DNA of 5,021 bases from assembly GCA_023392475.1 (NCBI GenBank), contig JAEVZA010000031.1, positions 1 to 5,021 of the forward strand, given 5' to 3'. The position numbers and the translations under genes are program-made. Positions within the stretch are counted from its first letter, which is position 1, and each line of letters starts with the position of its first letter. The notes under the pieces are model-generated. The model was given only the letters and a program-made list of their open reading frames with translations. It did not search any database and had not been told where the DNA came from. This document shows positions 1 through 5,021 of the stretch, one piece after another. The stretch is from Actinomycetes bacterium (GTDB lineage Bacteria; Actinomycetota; Acidimicrobiia; Acidimicrobiales; Microtrichaceae).

Positions 1-152
1 GTGGTGGGCGGCCCGGCCGGTGGGCTCGGATCCGCGTCGGCCACGGCGCCCAGGCCGCCGGCGACGGCCAGGAGCACCCCGAGGCAGATCGCCGCGGTGG
101 CACGCCCGTTCCCCGGGCGCCGTGCGCCGGTCGTGGTTCCCTCGCTCCGCAT
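1..152 (-). CDS. Putative secreted or membrane-anchored protein, N-terminal fragment
   Basis: Reading down from the ATG at 152-150 gives 50 codons that stay open to the window edge, so the gene is truncated here. The N-terminus has a basic n-region (Arg11, Arg12, Arg17), a hydrophobic stretch at about residues 18-38, and an Ala-Val-Ala at 36-38 followed by Asp. This is the layout of a Sec signal peptide cleaved by signal peptidase I, and a Pro-rich segment follows (PSPPAGPP, 42-49). Cys23 lies inside the hydrophobic core without a proper lipobox, so a lipoprotein is unlikely. An uncleaved membrane anchor is the alternative. The start is well supported by a GGGAG ribosome-binding site 6 nt upstream. 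No domain is visible, so function is unknown. It is separated from aspS by 270 bp and is probably its own transcription unit. Confidence 0.7.
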   Translation of the reverse strand, partial: MRSEGTTTGARRPGNGRATAAICLGVLLAVAGGLGAVADADPSPPAGPPT

Positions 153-422
153 CGTTCGCTCCCATCCCGGCGCGGCGACGGCGCGGCAGGGACGACGCGG
201 CACCCGCGTCACCCGGCTCCGCACCGCAGACCTCGACGGCGTCCTGGAGCCAACCAGGGTGGGGGTGTTCCGACTCGTGGGCCGCCGGGGCGTCCCACCT
301 ACGGTTGCGGGTCAGTGCCGGGTTCGGACCGGACTTCCCCCCCTCGCTGGCTGGGCTCGAAATCGGTCCCACCCGACCACGGCCCCACCGCCCGTGTCAA
401 CCCGACCGGGCCGGCGGCGGGC
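153..422. other. Intergenic region between aspS and the signal-peptide gene
   Basis: This 270-bp stretch should hold the 3' end of the aspS transcript and the promoter of the downstream secreted-protein gene. I find no supported gene, tRNA or T-tailed hairpin. The minus strand has a perfect TTGACA hexamer at 400-395, but no good TANNNT lies 16-18 nt after it. A GTGGG/CCCAC inverted repeat (277-281 and 294-298, 12-nt loop) is the clearest hairpin, and it is weak. Confidence 0.5.
159..163 (-). promoter_or_regulatory. Ribosome-binding site of the signal-peptide protein
   Basis: The minus strand reads GGGAG, then six bases (CGAACG), then ATG at 152. This is a near-ideal Shine-Dalgarno at normal spacing. 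It decides the start codon: the other nearby ATG (165-163) is in a different frame and overlaps the site. Confidence 0.65.
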
Positions 423-2210
423 CTAGGTCGTCGGCGGGAGGAGCCGGAGGCCGAGCTCCTCGAGCTGGCCGCCGTCGATCTCGGTCGGCGCCTTCGTGAG
501 CGGATCGGTCCCGGACTGGGTCTTCGGGAAGGCGATCACCTCGCGGATGTTCTCCTCGCCGACGAGCAGCGCCGCGAGGCGGTCCACACCGAACGCGAAC
601 CCGGCGTGGGGCGGCGCCCCGTACCGGAAGGCGTCGAGGAGGAAGCCGAACTTCCGCTGCGCCTCCTCCTCCGAGATGCCGAGGAGCCCGAAGATCCGCT
701 GCTGCACGTCGGGGCGGTGGATCCGGACGCTGCCGGAGCCGAGCTCCCAGCCGTTGAGCACGAGGTCGTAGGCCTGCGAGCGCACCGCCAGCAGCTGCTC
801 GGGCGCGTCGTCACGGACGGCGGCCTCGAGCAGCGGCAGGTCCTCGTCGTGCGGCATCGTGAAGGGGTGGTGCGCCGAGACCGGGCGCCCCGTCGCCTCG
901 TCGATCGACTCGAACAGCGGGAAGTCGACGACCCACAGGAACTGCAGGCCGCCCTCGTTGACGGGCGGGCGACCGAGCTCGAGGCGCAGCAGGCCGAGGA
1001 CGTGGCACACGCGGTCCCAGGCGTCGGCCACGAGGAACAGGAGGTCGCCGACCTCCGCGCCCGTGCGCTCGACCAGGCCCGCCAGCTCCTCCTCCGACAG
1101 GAACTTGGCGATCGGCGAGGTGAGCGTGGCGGCGCCGTCGTCACCGGCCTCGACCCGCATCCACACGAGGCCCTTGGCGCCCCAGCGCTTGGCCTGGTCG
1201 GTCAGGTCGTCGAGCCGGCTGCGGCTCGTGCCCTCGCTGCCGCCCGGCACCCGGATGCCCTTGATCGACGCGGCCTTGAAGGCGTTGAACCCGGTGCCGG
1301 CGAAGAGGTCGGTGAGCTCGATCAGCTCGAGGCCGAAGCGCACGTCGGGCTTGTCGGAGCCGAACCGGTCCATCGCCTCGTGCCACGTGATCCGCGGGAT
1401 GTCGGCGATGCGCTCGCCGGTCACGGCCTCGGCCGCCGCGGCCACCGCGGTGGCGATGCAGCGCAGCACGTCCTCCTGGCCGGCGAAGCTCATCTCGGCG
1501 TCGAGCTGCGAGAACTCGAACTGCCGATCCGCGCGCAGGTCCTCGTCGCGCATGCAGCGGGCGATCTGGTAGTAGCGGTCGACCCCGCCGACCATGCACA
1601 GCTGCTTGAACAGCTGCGGGCTCTGGGGCAGCGCGTAGAACGTGCCGGGGCGCTGGCGGGACGGGACCACGAAGTCGCGCGCGCCCTCCGGCGTGGAGGC
1701 GATGAGCATGGGCGTCTCGACCTCGACGAACCCCTGCGCGTCCATCGCCCGGCGCAGCGCGCCGTTGATCTTCGCCCGGGTGCGCAGGTTGCGCTGCATC
1801 GCCTCGCGGCGGAGGTCCACGTACCGGTGCCGGAGGCGCACGGTCTCGTCGACCTCGGCCGCCCGGTCGTCGAGCGGGAACGGCGGCGGCTCCGCGACCG
1901 ACAGGACCTCGACCGCGCAGTCGCCGACCTCGATCTCACCCGTGGCCAGCGACTCGTTCACGGTGCCCTCGGGCCGCGGCCGCACCACGCCGGTGATGCG
2001 GACGACGTACTCGCTGCGCAGGTCGTGGGCGCCGTCGACGACGCACTGGAGCAGGCCGGTGTGGTCGCGCAGGTCGATGAACGCGAGGTGCTCGCCGTGC
2101 TCGCGGCGACGAGCGACCCACCCGCACACCGACACGGTCTCGCCGACGTGCTCGGGCCGCAGCTGGCCGCACATGTGGGTGCGCAGGAGGGTGGGCGGTT
2201 GGTCGGTCAC
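423..2210 (-). CDS. aspS: Aspartyl-tRNA synthetase, probably non-discriminating (Asp/Asn)
   Basis: Cytosolic class II synthetase of 595 residues that attaches aspartate to tRNA in an ATP-dependent reaction; about the usual bacterial length (roughly 590-600). Domains in order: OB-fold anticodon-binding domain (about 13-110); catalytic core with motif 1 around ETPMLIASTPEGARDF (165-180), the QSPQ signature (196-199) and motif 2 around RCMRDEDLRADRQFEF (218-233, catalytic Arg221); the bacterial GAD insertion (about 295-420); motif 3 at GFAFGVDRLA (537-546, Arg544); and an AFPKTQSGTDPLTKAP tail. His38 and Gly82 occupy the anticodon-domain positions that, in characterised bacterial enzymes, go with accepting both tRNA(Asp) and tRNA(Asn); E. 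coli, which discriminates, has Leu and Lys there. The GTG start was chosen because it overlaps the hisS stop (GTGA) and has a GAGGAA site upstream; an internal ATG (codon 13) is less likely. The frame is open farther upstream, but that part lies inside hisS and is a shadow. The stop is TAG. Confidence 0.97.
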   Translation of the reverse strand: MTDQPPTLLRTHMCGQLRPEHVGETVSVCGWVARRREHGEHLAFIDLRDHTGLLQCVVDGAHDLRSEYVVRITGVVRPRPEGTVNESLATGEIEVGDCAVEVLSVAEPPPFPLDDRAAEVDETVRLRHRYVDLRREAMQRNLRTRAKINGALRRAMDAQGFVEVETPMLIASTPEGARDFVVPSRQRPGTFYALPQSPQLFKQLCMVGGVDRYYQIARCMRDEDLRADRQFEFSQLDAEMSFAGQEDVLRCIATAVAAAAEAVTGERIADIPRITWHEAMDRFGSDKPDVRFGLELIELTDLFAGTGFNAFKAASIKGIRVPGGSEGTSRSRLDDLTDQAKRWGAKGLVWMRVEAGDDGAATLTSPIAKFLSEEELAGLVERTGAEVGDLLFLVADAWDRVCHVLGLLRLELGRPPVNEGGLQFLWVVDFPLFESIDEATGRPVSAHHPFTMPHDEDLPLLEAAVRDDAPEQLLAVRSQAYDLVLNGWELGSGSVRIHRPDVQQRIFGLLGISEEEAQRKFGFLLDAFRYGAPPHAGFAFGVDRLAALLVGEENIREVIAFPKTQSGTDPLTKAPTEIDGGQLEELGLRLLPPTT

Positions 2211-3544
2211 AGCGACTTCCTCAGCTCGTCGATCAGATCGGCGCGGGCGACGCGCCGCTGCGGCTCGCCGCCGCGCAGGTCTCGCAGGGTGACCTCGCCG
2301 TCGGCGAGCTCGTCGCTGCCCACCAGCACCGCGAACCGTGCGCCGGAGCGGTCTGCCGACTTCATCTGCGACTTCATCGACCCGCCGCCGAACCGCCGGT
2401 CCGCGGACAGCCCGGCGGCGCGCAGCTCGTGGGTCAGGTCGCGCGCCGCCTCGCCGCCGACGAGGTCGACGACGAAGGCGTCGAGGTGCGGCGCCGGTGC
2501 CGGGAACGCGCCCTCGGCGTCGCACGCGAGCAGGATGCGGTCGACGCCGAGCGCGAACCCGATGCCGTCGGTGGGCGGACCGCCGAGGTCCTCGGCGAGG
2601 CGGTCGTAGCGGCCGCCGCCGCCGACGGCGTTCTGCGCCGCCTCGAGCGACTCGGCGACGAACTCGAACGTGGTGCGCCGGTAGTAGTCCAGGCCCCGGA
2701 CGAGCCGGTCCTCCACCGAGTACGGGATGCCGAGCGCGTCGAGACCCGAGCGGACGCGCTCGAAGTGCGCGGCCGCCTCGGGCGACAGGTGCTCGGCCAC
2801 CACCGGTGCGCCGGCGACGACCTCGCGGTCCTGCGGGCGCTTCGAGTCGAGGACGCGGAGCGGGTTGCGGCCGAGCGTCTCCTGCGCCGCCTCCGACAGG
2901 TCGCCGCGGTGCCCCTCGAGGTGGGCGCGCACGGCCTCGGTGTAGCGGAGGCGGTCGTCGTGCTCACCGAGGCTGTTCAGCAGGAGGCGGACGTCCCGGA
3001 GGCCGATCGCCTCGTAGAAGCGCCAGCCGAGCGCGATGACCTCCACGTCGAGGTCGGGGTCGTCGACGCCGAGCACCTCGACGCCGACCTGGTCGAACGA
3101 GCGGTAGCGACCCTTCTGCGGGCGCTCGTGGCGGAAGTTGCTCCCCGCGTACCAGACCTTCCACGGCAGGACCGGCGAGTGCTGGACGAAGGCCCGCACG
3201 ACGCCGGCGGTCACCTCGGGACGGAGCGCGATGCGCGTGCCGTCCTTGTCGTCGAAGTCGTACATCTCCTTCGTGACCACGTCGGTGGTCTCGCCGACGC
3301 GCAGGAACACGCCGAGCTCCTCGACGAGCGGCGGCACGACCTCGCGGTAGCCGGCCGGCTCCACGACGTCCGCGAAGGCCTGCACGAGGGCCCGACGGCG
3401 CGAGGACTCGGGCGGCAGGACGTCCCGCATCCCGGTCAGGGTGCGGAACGGCTGCGCGGGCGCGGCGGTGTCGGGGGGCGGGACCACGGCCGACCACGGT
3501 ACCGGAGGCCCGGCGGCGCCCCGGCACCCGTTCCCGGCCCGCAC
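2207..3544 (-). CDS. hisS: Histidyl-tRNA synthetase
   Basis: Cytosolic class II synthetase that charges tRNA(His) with histidine. In the 445-residue reading, the RTLTGMRDVLPPE start of the core is at 34-46 and ALRPEVTAG at 106-114. Motif 2 is at NFRHERPQKGRYRSFDQVGVE (136-156; Arg138). The HisRS-specific LVRGLDYYRRTTFEF follows at 281-295, GGGGRYDRL at 308-316, and motif 3 at DGIGFALGVDRILL (326-339). The C-terminal anticodon-binding domain covers about 354-445 and includes RRFGGGSMKSQMKSAD. All catalytic signatures are intact. The GTG at 3544 was chosen because GGAG lies 6 nt upstream. Its first 30 or so residues are Pro/Ala/Gly-rich and unlike the family, so the GTG at 3487 (426 residues, closer to the usual length but with no visible Shine-Dalgarno) remains possible. 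Its stop overlaps the aspS start. Confidence 0.97.
   Translation of the reverse strand: MRAGNGCRGAAGPPVPWSAVVPPPDTAAPAQPFRTLTGMRDVLPPESSRRRALVQAFADVVEPAGYREVVPPLVEELGVFLRVGETTDVVTKEMYDFDDKDGTRIALRPEVTAGVVRAFVQHSPVLPWKVWYAGSNFRHERPQKGRYRSFDQVGVEVLGVDDPDLDVEVIALGWRFYEAIGLRDVRLLLNSLGEHDDRLRYTEAVRAHLEGHRGDLSEAAQETLGRNPLRVLDSKRPQDREVVAGAPVVAEHLSPEAAAHFERVRSGLDALGIPYSVEDRLVRGLDYYRRTTFEFVAESLEAAQNAVGGGGRYDRLAEDLGGPPTDGIGFALGVDRILLACDAEGAFPAPAPHLDAFVVDLVGGEAARDLTHELRAAGLSADRRFGGGSMKSQMKSADRSGARFAVLVGSDELADGEVTLRDLRGGEPQRRVARADLIDELRKSL
2217..2222 (-). promoter_or_regulatory. aspS ribosome-binding site inside the hisS 3' end
   Basis: The minus strand reads GAGGAA, with 8 nt between GAGG and the GTG start at 2210. 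The site lies in the last codons of hisS (Leu-Arg-Lys-Ser-Leu). With the GTGA stop/start overlap it indicates that aspS is translated by coupling to hisS. Confidence 0.6.
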
Positions 3545-3572
3545 GGCGTGCTCCGGCGCGCCGGCGGCGTGC
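3544..3572. repeat. 12-bp palindrome flanked by 8-bp direct repeats, upstream of hisS
   Basis: Positions 3553-3564 read CCGGCGCGCCGG, a perfect palindrome. Identical copies of CGGCGTGC flank it at 3544-3551 and 3565-3572, with starts 21 bp apart (about two helical turns). Together they fill nearly the whole 31-bp space between the upstream gene and hisS and cover the hisS ribosome-binding site. It could be an operator, an RNA element with a 4-bp stem, or a chance product of GC-rich sequence. Confidence 0.35.
3551..3554 (-). promoter_or_regulatory. hisS ribosome-binding site (decides GTG 3544)
   Basis: The minus strand reads GGAG, then CACGCC, then GTG at 3544. The GTG at 3487 has no comparable purine-rich site, so this favours the longer protein. 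The first two G residues of the site are also the end of a 12-bp palindrome (3553-3564), so accessibility could depend on RNA structure. Confidence 0.5.
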
Positions 3573-3575
3573 CGC

Positions 3576-4727
3576 TCAGAGCTTGACGAGGGCGCGGACC
3601 TGCGTGAGCAGGTCGTCCTCCTGGCGGTGGTAGATCGTGGGGATCCCGGTCTCCGCCTGGTGGGCGTCGGCGATCCACTCCATGATCCGGTGGCAGTCGT
3701 TCTTCTCGCGAACTCGGGTGATGGGCCCGACGGAGAGCGCGGGCGCCGCCGGGTCGAGCGAGACCGCGATCGGCATCACGAACCTGCAGCCGATCATCAG
3801 CTGCATCGTGCCGTCGTAGAGGGGCTGGAGGTGCAGCGTGTCCGTGTCACCCGGATCGGTGCCGCGGCGCTGGCGCCACTGGGTGCGGACCTTCTGCATC
3901 AACCCGGCCGTGAGCGAGAGGTCCTGGCTGCCGGAGGCGGCCATGGCGAGGATCTGACCGCCCTCGCTCATGCGCAGGTCGAGCTCGTGGCGCATGAGCT
4001 GGTTGTTCGCACGCGCCAGCGCGGGGTCGAGCCTCGAGCGACGGCGGGAGTGCGTCTGCGGCACGCTCAGGAACGTCCTCGCCCCGCACTGCAGGACCTG
4101 CAGCGCCGGCACGTTGAAGGCCTGGCGGGTGGTCACCATCCGGCTCACCAGCACGTTGAAGCGGGTGGCGAGGTCCTCCACGTCGATCGAGTCGCCGAGC
4201 ACGCCGTACGTCCGCCCCGGCGAGCACATCGCGTCGATCATCGCCCCGCCCACGAGGGCGATGTCGATGATCTGGCCGTGGTTCGTCACGACGGCCACGT
4301 TGCAGCCCTCGTTGAACACGAGCTGGTACAGCGCGTCGAGGCGCTCGGCCACGACGTCGCCCCGGAAGGTCTCCAGCAGCGTGCCGAAGTCGGGGTACGC
4401 GGCGTTGGCGTAGAGCTCGATCGTGTCGACGCCCGACGGCTTCGGGTCCACCACCACGCACGTGGGGTCGTGGAACTCGAGGGCCGGCGTGTACGGCAGG
4501 GGCTGGAGCACCGAGTGGTGGCCCTGGCGGGCGAGGGACGACAGCGCCTTGTGGTACACGACCGGGTCCGCGTCCTGCAGCAGCGCCCTGGCGTCCTCCA
4601 CCGGCGACGCGCCGGTCGGTTCCGCCAGCGCGTCGCCGTCGGGACCGGCCCGCTCGGGCTGCTCCGGTTCGCTCACCAGGTGGAGCGTAGGGCGTCCCTG
4701 CTCCGATCGGTCCTGCTCGGTGGCCAC
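3576..4727 (-). CDS. Uncharacterised protein with an acyltransferase-like HX4D motif
   Basis: I do not recognise this 383-residue protein with certainty. The first 45 or so residues are charged and Pro/Gly-rich, likely disordered; the rest looks like a compact soluble alpha/beta protein with no signal peptide or clear membrane helix. VVTNHGQIIDIALVGG (146-161) contains His150-X4-Asp155 after a hydrophobic strand, as in block I of glycerol-phosphate/acylglycerol-phosphate acyltransferases (catalytic His and Asp). Possible counterparts of later blocks are TFLSVPQTHSRRRSR (218-232, basic), SEGGQILA (254-261, Glu-Gly-Gly) and RFVMPIAVSLD (315-325, Pro in a strand), but their spacings are longer than usual. 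A role in phospholipid acylation is therefore only a hypothesis. The start is GTG at 4727 with GAGG 9 nt upstream; GTG at 4676 is an alternative. The gene ends 31 bp before hisS and may be co-transcribed with it. Confidence 0.85.
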   Translation of the reverse strand: MATEQDRSEQGRPTLHLVSEPEQPERAGPDGDALAEPTGASPVEDARALLQDADPVVYHKALSSLARQGHHSVLQPLPYTPALEFHDPTCVVVDPKPSGVDTIELYANAAYPDFGTLLETFRGDVVAERLDALYQLVFNEGCNVAVVTNHGQIIDIALVGGAMIDAMCSPGRTYGVLGDSIDVEDLATRFNVLVSRMVTTRQAFNVPALQVLQCGARTFLSVPQTHSRRRSRLDPALARANNQLMRHELDLRMSEGGQILAMAASGSQDLSLTAGLMQKVRTQWRQRRGTDPGDTDTLHLQPLYDGTMQLMIGCRFVMPIAVSLDPAAPALSVGPITRVREKNDCHRIMEWIADAHQAETGIPTIYHRQEDDLLTQVRALVKL

Positions 4728-4736
4728 GGGGACGAT

Positions 4737-4740
4737 CCTC
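4737..4740 (-). promoter_or_regulatory. Ribosome-binding site of the HX4D protein
   Basis: The minus strand reads GAGG followed by 9 nt and the GTG at 4727. This is acceptable spacing and supports the long start. A strong hairpin (4747-4763) ends just 6 nt upstream of it. Confidence 0.45.
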
Positions 4741-4746
4741 GCGCCG

Positions 4747-4763
4747 CGGCGCGGTCCGCGCCG
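4747..4763 (-). terminator. Hairpin in the gap after the Gly-rich gene; possible terminator
   Basis: The arms CGGCGCG (4747-4753) and CGCGCCG (4757-4763) are perfectly complementary around a 3-nt loop, giving a 7-bp all-GC stem. It lies 48 bp past the stop of the Gly-rich gene and 19 bp before the start of the HX4D gene. No T-run follows on the minus strand, so this is not a classical intrinsic terminator. It could be a U-less terminator of the kind proposed for actinobacteria, or a leader structure next to the ribosome-binding site. Confidence 0.35.
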
Positions 4764-4811
4764 ACCAGGCCCGGTCGGTCGGACGGGTCGGTGCCGGTCG
4801 GCGTGGCCGGA

Positions 4812-5021
4812 TCAGAGGGTGATCGTGGTCGTGCGCGGCCCGGTCTGGCCCGCCGTGCCGTTGACGCCGGTCGTGCCGGCCGAACCGCCGGCGCCGCCCG
4901 TGCCGCCGCTGAAGGTGGCGCCCGTGACCGTGGCCGAGGAGGCCGTGCTCACGATGCCGAACGACGGTCCGCCGGCACCGCCGCCGCCGGCACCGGCGTG
5001 CCCGCCTCGACCGCCGTTGCC
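4812..5021 (-). CDS. Gly/Thr-rich repetitive, probably exported protein, C-terminal fragment
   Basis: The frame is open from the right edge to a TGA at 4814-4812, giving 69 residues; the start lies outside the window. About 91% of codons (63 of 69) end in G or C, which supports real coding. Glycine makes up 25 and threonine 13 of the residues, with no Lys, Asp, Glu or Cys. The first part is a GGxGG-type run (1-18), then GGPSFGIVSTASSATVTGATF (17-37), a small-residue beta-like stretch, and a second GGTGGAGG run (39-46). Residues 46-63 (GSAGTTGVNGTAGQTGPR) are six consecutive Gly-X-Y triplets, as in collagen-like proteins, before the terminal TTTITL. This composition recalls PGRS-like or beta-helix Gly-rich surface proteins of actinobacteria and myxobacteria. 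Export, family and function are inferred from composition alone, since the N-terminus is missing. Confidence 0.72.
   Translation of the reverse strand, partial: GNGGRGGHAGAGGGGAGGPSFGIVSTASSATVTGATFSGGTGGAGGSAGTTGVNGTAGQTGPRTTTITL

Noticed and set aside
310..335. tRNA-like T-arm (GGGTTCGGACC) on the plus strand
   Set aside because: The stem is only about 4 bp, and there is no acceptor stem, D-arm or anticodon arm around it.
395..400. Perfect TTGACA (-35) on the minus strand just after aspS
   Set aside because: There is no TANNNT at 16-18 nt; the best candidate (TCGGGT at 18 nt) lacks the key A. It is also about 240 bp from the next start.
1..499. Two plus-strand frames (from 1 and from 20) over the left end
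   Set aside because: Both are Arg/Pro/Ser-rich without visible domains or conserved features and overlap the minus-strand signal-peptide gene, which has a proper ribosome-binding site.
2211..2525. Upstream extension of the aspS frame to 700 residues
   Set aside because: The extra residues are Arg-rich and lie over hisS in another frame; the GTG at 2210 has a good ribosome-binding site and gives the usual AspRS length.
315..2609. Long open frame on the plus strand, antisense to aspS and part of hisS
   Set aside because: It is a GC-driven shadow. Its Arg/Val/Leu/Asp/Glu-rich translation matches no family, while the minus strand encodes a complete, highly conserved AspRS.
2429..3586. Long open frame on the plus strand, antisense to hisS
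   Set aside because: It is low-complexity (Val, Glu, Arg, Ala) and lies exactly opposite conserved HisRS motifs, so it is an antisense artefact of high GC.
4773..4801. Repeated GGTCGG hexamers between the Gly-rich and HX4D genes
   Set aside because: Three copies at uneven spacing (13 and 10 bp) in very GC-rich sequence are not enough to call an operator or repeat array.

Overview
The window is very GC-rich, and its genes use almost only G or C at third codon positions and start with GTG as often as ATG. All five genes I can support lie on the minus strand. The protein sequences (actinobacterial-type AspRS and HisRS, a Gly-rich surface-type protein) suggest a high-GC actinobacterium, possibly Acidimicrobiia-like. 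That taxonomic placement is an inference.

Layout in transcription order, from high to low coordinates: (1) the C-terminal 69 residues of a Gly/Thr-rich, probably exported protein (4812-5021), whose last residues form a short collagen-like Gly-X-Y run; (2) an 84-bp gap with a 7-bp-stem hairpin; (3) an uncharacterised 383-residue protein (3576-4727) with an HX4D-type motif reminiscent of glycerolipid acyltransferases; (4) a 31-bp gap holding a 12-bp palindrome flanked by direct repeats; (5) hisS, histidyl-tRNA synthetase (2207-3544); (6) aspS, aspartyl-tRNA synthetase (423-2210), whose GTG start overlaps the hisS TGA stop; (7) a 270-bp gap without a supported gene (153-422); (8) the first 50 residues of a protein with an N-terminal signal peptide or membrane anchor (1-152), running off the left edge.

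hisS and aspS form a translationally coupled pair that supplies charged tRNAs. The AspRS carries the His and Gly residues in its anticodon-binding domain that are typical of non-discriminating enzymes. It therefore probably also makes Asp-tRNA(Asn), which would need the GatCAB amidotransferase encoded elsewhere. The HX4D protein is close enough upstream of hisS (31 bp) to share its transcript. The two flanking partial genes look unrelated to translation.

I see no clearly new biological system, mobile element, CRISPR array or RNA gene. The least explained items are the HX4D protein, the collagen-like tail of the Gly-rich protein, and the palindrome/repeat structure over the hisS ribosome-binding site.
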